Under the pieces are notes generated by a model. The model searched no databases. It was not told where the DNA came from and was given only the letters and a program-made list of their open reading frames with translations. Below are positions 46,585-57,700 of a stretch of 64,000 nt of DNA, one piece after another. The position numbers and the translations under genes were made by a program. Location of the stretch: assembly GCF_921293095.1 (NCBI RefSeq), contig NC_060254.1, forward strand, positions 7,812,001 through 7,876,000. The letters are read 5' to 3'. Origin of the DNA: Ischnura elegans. Lineage: Eukaryota > Arthropoda > Insecta > Odonata > Coenagrionidae. The stretch's first letter is position 1, and the number at the start of each line of letters is the position of its first letter.

Positions 46585-49500
46585 TTCTCATAAGAATGTT
46601 TTTGTTGATTTTTATATGCATTTACAGGAGATAATCTGAATAGATATAGTTTGTTTTATTAATTGCTGTGATATATCCTTTACTAGGCATATATTTTATG
46701 AAATATGTACAGTTATTATTTCCATAATGTGCCTTTTAAAGTTGTTACTCTGGCAATTCCACTTTTTATTTGAGCTGCAAAAATATCTGTAAATAATTTT
46801 GTAATTGCAAAAATTCTAAAAGGAAGTCAAGGTATGTGTTACTAATATATTTTTAGGCATTGACTAATTAGTGAGGAACGATTTGGACCTTAATCCCTAA
46901 GTCATATAGATTTTAAGTGAAAAATATATAAGCCCAAACTTGAGTAACTCTAATGACCTAACTGTGATATGGGAATTTGTATGGAATAGGCAAGATAGAG
47001 GAAATTTGTGGCCTCAAAATGTGGCAAATTTTTGGATGAATTAGGGGAAATACTCATTGTATACAAAGATAACTATATTATTTTGTTGTAATGTATTGAA
47101 TGAAGAATTAATGAATCTCTGAAAGCATATTGTGCTGTGGGATTAAATTATTATGGAATGAAACAAACTAAATATTTTAAGCTATCATAAGACCTTACCT
47201 TGCCTTCCTTGGAGGTTAAAATCATATGCTGAGTAAATTTGATATAAAGAGTATTTTGATGCATTAAAATGCATCAAATTGTTGTTTAATATTATAATGC
47301 CTGCATGAATGATTTCTTACTATTATATGTGTTAGCATGAGTCCATGCCTTCTGTATATGAATTTGGTGCTTTGTGAAAATATTACATAATAATTTTTTT
47401 ATTTGCACAAATATATGCCATAAATATCTCTGTCAGATGGTTTAAAAATATACCAACTGATCATTTTTTAAATCAATTTTGTTTGTTTTTTCAAATGATT
47501 TTCCTTTTTTCCCTCTTTCTCGAGCATTTATTCCAAGATAATTTATGTTTCACATACTGTAAGAAGTACATATATTTAATGTATTCCTTTGTGACTTCCA
47601 TTAGAAAATACTGAAGGGAACACTTCTTATTTCCCTCGTGAAATATTGTTGTTATTTGGAGTTTTTAGAAAGAAGAAAATTGTTTGTTATTCATTATTTA
47701 TTTTTGATCCAAATACTTTTTGTGTCATATTTCTTTTGACAGCAATCATACTTCACAGCAGCCTATTTTTAATTGTGTGGCTCAAGGGTAGAGAGCCTGT
47801 TTGAAAGGAATGGAAAATGTGGATGGGGAAAGGAGTTAAAAATAAAATATGTACTTTAAACAAAGGAAAAAAATGCAAAAATATGGGTTACACTTTAAAG
47901 GTAGAGTGCTGTAGTTACCTATTTCCTTCAATAAGAAAATAGATGCTCTGTAGTTTTAGAAAAATTTAAAGAATAGTGATCATAGCCAACAAAAATTTGC
48001 ATGTTTTTTTTTTAAGAACTCAATATTACATAGTTATTTCATTAAGGATCTAGATTGGCCTTTACTTTTGTTCTTACGTTCAAAGGGGTACCCAAAAAAT
48101 ACCCTGAATAACAGTTCTGCGGTTTTTGGAACATGCATTGTATGCATTTATACTTTTAGGTGAATAAAGCACAACTCATTCAGAGTTCAGTGCAGTCAAT
48201 GTCGTTACCTGCAATTGTCTCAGTCATATGTTTAGTGAAAGCAATTTTGGCTCCTTGTTTTTGGCCGTGTTTGGTTTGATCTAATATCTCACTGCTGTCT
48301 AATTTTGTGACACATTTGTCGACACAAACTAGGGGGAACCAATAGGTCATAATGAGGAAAGTGTAACCTAGTTTGAATTAGCTGAACAAATCATGTGCTT
48401 GAGCAATGGGAAAAATTAAACACCGTGGTCTGACCTCACTGAATCATGCTATAAGAGCATGAGTACAGCATGCAGGGTACTCCATCACTTATGTGTATTA
48501 TGATATGAATATTTTTAAGTATTAATATCACAGGGTGCGCTGATTTACATTGGGTTTACCTAATCTTATATTGAATTTGGCTCCCCTTACCATAATGGAT
48601 CCACCATAATAAATTATTGCTAAGCGGTGTATGTGCAAGAGATGAAGAAAGGCAAACATGAAATGGCAAAATCAACAAAATAAATGTGAAGAATATTCCT
48701 GAAGTGATCGAGCAGCCACGACTACCTCTTGTCACCAATATTGAGCTCTGCCTTGAGGCAGACCAAGTGTTTAGAGTTACTGGAGGCAGTCCTCTCTAAG
48801 GCGAATGAACGCAGGGAGCCTACCTGCTGAAATAAGGATCTGTACATGCCACTGTGGTGAGTCCCCATTGAAAGCCTCTCCTAATAAGTCATTACACTCA
48901 TAATTTCATCTATTGTTACACATGTGTAATTCATATGTCAGATCTGGATTTATTGCCTACCTCAAGGGGTGCGTGAAAGAGGGTGGGCTGGTCTGAATTG
49001 ATTGAAACCCAGGGACAGGGGGTTTTCTGGAGGCTCCTGTTCCAAATCATGCTGATTATTATTGATAATTATTCACCAATTTCAGCATGAACATTCACTG
49101 TAACCTATTATACACACATTTTCTTTGCCAGAAAATTATCACTTTCCTCAATTCATATTAATGAGATTCAATTTGTGCATACATACATGCATATGTATAA
49201 TTTTACCTTTATAACTTGAAATTGATTAAAAACCTGACCTTGACTTTGATTACGAAGGTATCTAATTTCTTTTCAAAATACCACTTTTACATTTTTTACA
49301 GGAACAGCTAGGAACTGTAAAATATTCACCTTTGTAGTATTTCTCTTTTGTGCCCAATATTGTACACCTACCATCTTATCAATTTTTGAAACATCTATAA
49401 TGCATATATGAAATGTTCTAAAACAAGTAATCATGCAAGCTTTTTACTTTATGTGAAATTTACTGCCATTTCTAATGTTGTGTGTGTCGGCTAGAATGAG

Positions 49501-51479
49501 AAAAGATCAATCCAACTTTTTTTTTCTCTTAATATTCCTTTATTTCAGTGATCAAAATTTGATGTTAGAATTATGCACTTGGAATTGAGTTCAAGTCACT
49601 TGGCAACCCATGTTAAACCTTTTTAATTCATCATAATGAGATACTAGTGACCACAAGGAGAATGCAATAAAATACCTACTTTAATGATACATATTCTGTT
49701 CCATAGGATAATATATGATATTTATTTCATTGCCTAGTGGACCAGCATAATACCCAATTTAGAATCAGTTTAATTCATTTACTTCAACACCTTCAGAGAT
49801 TTTGAAAGAGTGGTGATAGGGTATATAATGGAGATAACTATCTCCATTATTCATATGAACATATATTCTATCATTTTATATGTACAGTGCTCTCCCGATT
49901 ATCCGAATGGGCTAGTGATGGCGAGAGACGGCACAAATAATCGGAAAACACGGATAAACCAAACTTACACTTAAATGTCTTGCAATGTTCACAATTTATG
50001 TAAAACAAACTACATATTGTTATTCATGCAGTTATTCTGTTATTTTAGAGTGCTTGCTGGATTCATTGCGAGCTTTCTTTGCCAGTCCTCAATCTTTTTA
50101 GCGGCGATAACATGGTTGCACTCGTATTGTTACTACTCCATCTAAGAACTTGTTTCGAAAACCACTTGATCACAGATACTGAATAGTGGTTCGCACAAAT
50201 ACTTCAAAACCACTGCATGACATCGGAAACTACCCTTTCAGGCACCCCGCCACGCGGTCGCGTCTCGCACCAGTTGCCCAGGTTGCAACTGCTGCGGGAA
50301 GTGTATCCCTGATCACGGAGCGTGGTCGCGCACTGTGCAGCTTGGGAAACAGGAACACGGAGCTCTCATGAATGCAGCTAGCGCACAATTGCTTCCGTTT
50401 TATAAAGGGGATTCTAATTGAGATAATAAGTGCGGAGTATCCTATCATTAAAATGGAGTAATGCTGGTGATTTTGCATTCGGATTTATTTTTTATAAAGA
50501 TCACGGAAATACTGAGTGAGAGTGAAAATTGTGCATGGATAATCCGCAACACGGATATACCGCAGCTGGATAATTGGGAGTCTGCGGTATTCATATTTCA
50601 TCATATATATCTTATATCCTTTAAAGTTATAAAAATGCCGAAAATTTCATCAAAACAGTATTTAAAATGAAATTGATGGAGTTAATAGCAAAAGTCAAAA
50701 CCAGCGTTCTATTCCTATACATTTCTTAGCACCCATTTGTGAAGTAAATTTACTGTAAAATAAACACATCTAGGATTAAGTTCTGCAAAATCACACTTTT
50801 GGTGGGGATTTCTGGTTATTATTGTTTTGTATCACCCAACAACAATGTAGTATCTCTTGCCATCTTCAAACATCTCACTTACTGAAATTACCATTTGCAA
50901 TGGATAAAGCAGATTTTTGAGTTGCAAGTTTCTAGATAAAATGCTGCGAGAATCCATAATTGTGAGTGTAATTCATCTTTCCATCAAATAAACGGACTGG
51001 CTTTTGCCTCGTGAGCTAACGTATGTTATTGCATGAACAACCTCTTCAATCCTGGATCTACTTACCATCTACACAGGGTGCTTAGCATCTACATTGCTGT
51101 CTCCTTTCTCTCAGTACAGTAGGGTACTCATTAACTGTTTTAAGAATCACTCGCTTATCCATTTCCTTGTTGGTATGTGCAAACAATCCTCATTGCCCCC
51201 TTTCCTATCTACCCCCACCTTGGAGCTAAATACTAGGTTTTCATTGGCATTTGTGCAAAAGATACAGAGAGTACGATACAGCAAAAATTGCCCAGATAAT
51301 GATCATGAGAGAATTATCAGTCTCTGATAATGCATCTGGGCTTTCCCTTCATTATCGATGAGCTTTACCATTGCTGGAAATATTTTACCTGTGGCACCAC
51401 ACTCTTCCGTTAGTCTTTTTCGTTTCTTTTGATTCAGGTGCTTACTAACCTTCAATTTAAGCATGTGAACAATGCCCTC
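46585..51479. other. Intergenic gap between convergent DCLRE1A and ODAD3
   Basis: A 4.9-kb AT-rich stretch between two stop codons facing each other. It must contain both 3' UTRs and polyadenylation sites. AATAAA occurs at 47841 and 48163 on the plus strand. A pogo-like MITE lies at 49885-50587. Nothing else is recognised. Confidence 0.75.
49885..50587. mobile_element. pogo/Tigger-like MITE, 0.7 kb
   Basis: The left end CAGTGCTCTCCCGATTATCC and right end GGATAATTGGGAGTCTGCGG are imperfect inverted repeats with TA outside. GGATAATCCGCAACACGG-type words near the right end are typical of Tigger-like termini. There is no transposase. Confidence 0.75.
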
Positions 51480-51776
51480 TTACTTATCTCTTCTTATTTT
51501 AGGGCCCACTGTTGCTGCACCGACCGGGCCCCTAACTACGAAAAATCTTCTCCTTGCTTTTGCGTCAACAATGAGCTGCGCTTGTCTCTTGAGGAATGCG
51601 CGCGTGGGGATCTCCTCTGGCCCAGATGGACCACTTTTCCCATGTCCCCCCCCATCCTCTTCCAAATCCAAGTCTACCTCAGGCGCCGCGGCAGGGCGCC
51701 GATCCAACATGAATACAGCGCCACTTGTTTGCACGTCATCTGGGTGCTTCTTCATCGGCAGCAAAGCCCCTTCATT
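51480..51776 (-). CDS. ODAD3: ODAD3-like terminal exon with stop codon
   Basis: Minus strand: acceptor CCTTTTGAGTAG|AATGAA (weak tract), 98 codons then TAA at 51482-51480. It encodes NEGALLPMKKHPDDVQTSG, an acidic Gly/Glu stretch DLDLEEDGGG, then PEEIPTRAFLKRQAQLIVDA followed by a basic run KARRRFF. The TRAxLKxxxQxLI(V/E)xAKxxRR pattern after an acidic stretch resembles the ODAD3 C terminus. It is followed downstream by the intergenic gap shared with DCLRE1A. Confidence 0.83.
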   Translation of the reverse strand, partial: NEGALLPMKKHPDDVQTSGAVFMLDRRPAAAPEVDLDLEEDGGGHGKSGPSGPEEIPTRAFLKRQAQLIVDAKARRRFFVVRGPVGAATVGPKIRRDK

Positions 51777-54700
51777 CTACTCAAAAGGAAATGCATGTCG
51801 ATTAATTATCATCAAGCAGAACTGTGCTTGGAAATTCAAAATTGTAAAAGGATGTATGATTTAACACTTTCCCGATGAACAGAATAAATAACTTTTTATG
51901 GGTATCCGCAAGGGTAAGAAATTCTAAGTGCACCGACATTTCAGTAGCCTTGAGAATTGTTGACGAGACGGAATCCGAAACGTCGGCACTCTTACAATCT
52001 CTTACTCACATGGATACCCGAGAAAAGTTTATTTATTTTAAAAGGAAGGTTTTCACATTAAAATATTTATATTTTTTCAAAAATCATAAATTATATACTA
52101 ACGAGCAATACACCTTAAGTTAGATGGCAATGGAAGTAAAGGGATGAAAAACATTTGGACGGGCTGAAGGCAAAGCATTCCAACAGATGAACTCAGGGTT
52201 TTTATGTGACCAAGGAAAACAGCTCATTCTGCCATCCTGAACCCATGAAAAGGTTGCTCTCCCATCCACAGATCATAGTAAACAGTGCTTTTGCTGAAGC
52301 TCAGAATATTTTGCAATAGATGCAGGAAAATATCACTGAAGAAAATAATTAGCCTTGATCTGGATCTACAGAATAGGTACTTACATATATGTACTACCTA
52401 TAATGTAAGACAGAATCCCCCAACTTTGCTCTAAGTACTTTTATAATGAAGCTACCTAAGTGTCCTCGTCTTTTGTCGATTTTTATGTGAAACCTTCCCT
52501 TGGTCATTCAGAAGATCTGTGTTTGAGACTAAGTCATGATGTATCAGTTTAAAATTTGAGGAATCAAGTGAGATGGAGTGGAATTGATTCATAATGAAAG
52601 ATGATTTGCAATTTTCCACAAAAATAAATTTAATCCGACCCGAGTTTCAATGTTACTAAATCATTTTCAAGGTACAAATGGTGGTAAGTGCAGTTAATTT
52701 ATACATATTTAGGAGGCGGAAGTGGGAGAACTGAGGGGAGAGAGAGGCGAAATGGGAGTATCAATTTAACTCTGTGGATTTTTTTTTTTACCATCGGTGC
52801 CCTAGTTAGTGAAGCATTAAAGAATCACATGGGATATTCTGCATTTTTTTCTGAAACATTCAAGTTGGATATACATACTGCTCTCCTTTCACCACTTCTT
52901 AATGTCAGCTTTCAATATTGCACTGATGTGTCTTTTCCCCGAGGATGCATGAATTTTTCGTTTTTATTCATGCGTCTTTTCTTCCATTTTGGTGGCTAGA
53001 GAGTGGCGCTAAGTCCATTTATTTTGCTCCATCATGGGTTTCAGGAGTAGAATGTTTGTAGCTAATTTATCGATGCCACTGGCATAAAACAGCGGAACCT
53101 CTGCACCATGACGGGTTGGACTTATGATGAATTCTGAATACAATCTGAGATTAATGTGCTCGCTTTTTTTAAAATTTCAAATGGCATCAATTTTGATTCT
53201 TCTTGCCAAAAATACATGCCATCAATAATGTAATTCTCCTTATTTGTTAACAAAACACATTTTTTTATGTATGTATAATAAGTTACATCTGCTGAGGGTC
53301 TTAAAACTGATTTATCATCTGGAATTAAGGAAGATTCAACATGCGATGGGATGTGCATTACGATCAGTCCTGCAGAATGGGTTAATGGTGTAAAGCAAGG
53401 GTCTCATATATATGTGTTGAGCTTGGTGCAGCTCCCTTTATGGATAAAGTATGTACGTAACAGGAACACATTCCTTACCTCTTTGGAAAGTTTTCGATCA
53501 TATGCTCCTTTAGATGTGAAATCCTTCACCCACTCAAGTTTTTGTTTGAAAATAGAAATTATTGTCAGGGCAAATTCCGGATCAGGAGACAGTGGTGGAA
53601 GTGGTTGGTCATCTGGCAACTGAGATGCATTAACAAATTAGTAATTTATATTGTTTACTTGTGGCATGCTGTTGGAAACAGAATGGTGGGGAGAGAGATT
53701 TTTTGCGAATTATTAAATTATTAAATTGCAAGGAAAATTTTACAAATTGTACCTGTAAAGATTTACAGTAGGTATATAGCTTTCCTTTGATCACACTTAT
53801 TTGTTCCAGCAGAACATTGTATTTTTCATTGGCTCTCTCTTGGCGGGCTTTTTCTTTTTCAATGAGCTGCTTTGTATTTTCTATTTCTTCCATATTCCTT
53901 GTGATAAAGAGAGAGAAAATCAAAGTTTTTCTTAATAAATTTCTATCCCCTATCCGAAAAGCTTACTATGTACATAGTTAGTTCATATTGTTAACTGATC
54001 AAAAAAATACATACATTGGCCGAAATATTTAATTGAGGATATTGGAGTTCATATGACAACACAGGTTTCAGTGCGATGATTATGGCAGTCTCTTTATAAC
54101 AAGTTTTAGTCCAACTAAGGGGTTGTGAGTGCGTTTATTGGCATGCGGTGAAAAGAAGAATTTGCCCACTGGTAAATTAACAAACCTTACTGGCTTGCCT
54201 ATTCTGCAAATTTTGTTTATGCATTTGTGTGGTTGAAGATGATTTTACTGAAGCTATAGATGCACAGATACTATGTAATTCATAATTTTCAATGGCATGG
54301 GTTCTCAATCAATTAATTAGTCAAGGTTGTAGAAAGAAGATATTTTGGGTGATTTAATTCGGGGGTGGGATAGTATTTAGGGGCATTTTAGCTGGATGAA
54401 CTTCACTCTAGACCATCTCCCCTCCAAAATTTTGGTTTGTCTTTGATGCAGGAGTTTTTTCATTGGTTCCCTAAAAATTCACGTGGCAACTCATCCTTGA
54501 AGGAGGATGGGGATTAATCAAAAAATAGCTGACTACATATCCTGTCATGGGGATATGGATCAGGGTTAGCTTAAAACACATCATATGAATTGTGTAATTC
54601 CCTGATAGTCAAGTCAAGCAAAACTGTGCCATGACGGGTTGATGGTTGGAGTGAGACATTGGGAGCAAAGTTAGCACATCAGAAAGAAAAATGCTCTTGG

Positions 54701-57700
54701 TCATGGGGAAAAGATTCCTTCAAAGAAAGGGTCCAAAAGAAACTTTAGAGAGGTACCTATATAAAGAAAGACAATGGGTTGTAAATGGAGGACAGCGATA
54801 GACCCAATATCATCTACAGTCACCACAGTTCTATGAACTCCCTTGTCCGTTATGACTTATGAAACTAATAGGTACATACTTTGTCTGCTACTGTAAGCAT
54901 AATTTTTTTAACAGGAAGTTTTCTTTAGTTTTCCACAGGCATGGGCATTTCATGGCTATCTTAATTGTGCTCACTTTTGTTATAAAATTGTGTCAAGATG
55001 AGCCTTGGGAGGATTAAGGTTGTTGTTTTGGGAGGATCGCTTTCTGCTGAGCCTTGGTGGCATGCAGTACCTTACAATGATTATGCATATGAGGTCTGAT
55101 ATCAAGTGGCTTGTAGAAATTCAATTCACCTATAATTTTGATACGTTGTTTCTTAAGCTGGGGAATTAAAAACTTACATTGGAGAGTCACCCAAAAGGTA
55201 TTCGATTTCTCCGAAAATGAAGGGGGCAGCTTCTCCCCCTTCATTTTTGGAGAATCACCTCCTATCACCCCTTTAATTCACCACTGAGATGATCATTAAG
55301 AGAAATTTGGTTCAATAAAAGGCTGATTGTATTTTCAAAGTTACTCACTGCTCTGTGTTGCAGACTTGGGCAAACTGTGAGGAGTGAAGTTCCTCTTGCA
55401 TTGATTCCCTCTCAGACGTGAACTTGGCCTTCTCATCCTCAGCCACACGCCGGAGATAAGCCAGGCGACCTTGAGTCTCTCGCTGTTTCTGAAAGCGTTT
55501 GAGGACATCCTCTGAGTTTGTCTCTCCTAAGGAAATAGTTATTTTTTAATATCAGTGTTTTAGTCATGCCACTCTTAGTTAAAGCGATTGCCAACATCAA
55601 GGATCCATAAACTCTATCATAACAGGCTCATCTTTGTGGAGGTTCATTCTAATAAATAAAAGCGAACAAACTATGTATAAATCCACCAATTTATTTTTGT
55701 GGTACTACTAGTTTCGACGCAGCGGCGTCATCATCAGGTACAAAGGCTACAAAGAAACAAACATCCTTATATATCATGTGGTATCGGGAGGAAGAAGGTA
55801 GGTGGAAGGGGTGGCTGGGAAATCTGAGGTGTGTGATTGGGCGTTGTGGGAGGGTGATGAGAGTTGGAGAGGGGTGGGGTGTGGAAGACCGTTGGTCGGG
55901 AGTAACGGAAGGTTTTTGGTGACTAAGGTAATGACGGGGGTGTCCGTGGGAGTGGGGGAAGGGGAAGGATTATGGGTTGTTGGTTTTTCCGTGAGGTTCA
56001 GGGAGGCCATTAGGAGGGGGGAAAGGTTCTCAAAAAGGATATCATTAAGAAGGGGACGTTTCTTGATGAGTCTTCTAATCTCCAACTCTTCTAGCTTGTT
56101 CATTCTTCTGCCTTTTTCCTCCCTGTGCAGAATTTTTGGCATGAAATCACTGTTGTGGTTCTCCTCCCACAAGTGCTTAGCAAAGTGGGATTGGGAGAGG
56201 TTACAAGTCTGAAAACTCCTCTTGTGTTCCTCCGCTCTCTTTCGGACAAACGGGCCGCACTTTCCGAAAGAGAGCGGAGGAACACAAGAGGAGTTTTCAG
56301 ACTTGTAACCTCTCCCAATCCCACTTTGCTAAGCACTTGTGGGAGGAGAACCACAACAGTGATTTCATGCCAAAAATTCTGCACAGGGAGGAAAAAGGCA
56401 GAAGAATGAACAAGCTAGAAGAGTTGGAGATTAGAAGACTCATCAAGAAACGTCCCCTTCTTAATGATATCCTTTTTGAGAACCTTTCCCCCCTCCTAAT
56501 GGCCTCCCTGAACCTCACGGAAAAACCAACAACCCATAATCCTTCCCCTTCCCCCACTCCCACGGACACCCCCGTCATTACCTTAGTCACCAAAAACCTT
56601 CCGTTACTCCCGACCAACGGTCTTCCACACCCCACCCCTCTCCAACTCTCACCACCCTCCCACAACGCCCAATCACACACCTCAGATTTCCCAGCCACCC
56701 CTTCCACCTACCTTCTTCCTCCCGATACCACATGATATATAAGGATGTTTGTTTCTTTGTATCCTTTGTACCTGATGATGACGCCGCTGCATCGAAACTA
56801 TTAGTACCACAAAAATAAATTGGTGGATTTATACATAGTTTGTTCGCTTTTATTTATTATCAAGGATCCATCTTTAACACCTTTATCCACTCTAAATGAC
56901 AGGGTGCCTAAATTTCGTACACCACTCAAGTATCATTTCCCATGAAAGGGAAAGCATCCCATATAAAAATACAATAACATGCATGCTTTAAACAAGCAAA
57001 GGTTAAGAGTCAACATATTAATTATATTGAGATTTAAACTCATTGCTATAATGACTGATTTAGAAACCAAGCGAGTGTCTCGTAGCAATTTACAAAGAAA
57101 GAGATGCATATAATGGACTAACCTGTTGCCTCCTTCAGTTTGGCAAACGCTGCTTCCAACGTGGCAACTTTTTTCTCATTTTCATCTTCTTCTTCACTAG
57201 AACTTTGGTATCCTCCATAACCAGCAGTTTTATCTCCTCCTGTTGCCTGCTTAAACATTCTGTGAGCACTCGGAGACTTTCCACGACGAGGACTGTGAGA
57301 TTTTGGAGATGTGGGAGAACCATTGGTGCCATCTCTATGTGAAGCTGCGGGAAACATTTTGCTCTCTAGCGACATCAGGGCCTTTGATCTTTCTTCTACT
57401 TTTCGCCTAGAAATAGAAAACATTCTAAAATCAGAGTGCACAGGCCCAACCTGGGAGATTGCTTGGTGATGCTGAAGTAAAGAAAATCATGAGATAAAAA
57501 AATATGAAACATAGTAGAAATTATTTACATTTTCTCAAAATACTTTAATTTATTATGTTGTAGTTTATAACAGTGAATTCACTCAATATAATTTTTTTCT
57601 TTCAAGAAATACAAATTAGATTCTCCCTTCAGGACCACTGATACCAGATGCAGTGGCATAGCCAGGTGAGGGGTCCAAGGGGCCCCGAAATATAAAAACA

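Larger units (their letters stand above)
55609..56858. mobile_element. Penelope-like retroelement, inverted head-to-head dimer (palindrome)
   Basis: Arms 55651-56246 and 56263-56858, 596 bp each, are near-identical inverted copies around a 16-bp centre. A 13-bp target duplication ATCAAGGATCCAT lies at 55596-55608 and 56859-56871. Each arm, read outward, encodes the end of a Penelope-type protein, with HLWEENHNSDFMPKIL-like and KGRRMNKLEELEIR stretches, as at the C terminus of its GIY-YIG domain. It then has a Pro/Thr-rich tail and a stop, and ends with a terminal repeat carrying a hammerhead-like motif. Both copies are 5'-truncated and joined at their truncated ends. A 42-bp non-palindromic tag precedes the left arm. 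It lies in an ODAD3 intron. Confidence 0.85.

Noticed and set aside
51429-51878. 149- and 130-codon plus-strand frames
   Set aside because: They are antisense to the terminal ODAD3 exon, whose codon pattern and conserved tail are on the minus strand.
55802-56212. 136-codon Gly/Arg/Val-rich frame and its mirror at 56297-56707
   Set aside because: They are antisense to the Penelope coding end. Identical mirror frames result from the palindrome.
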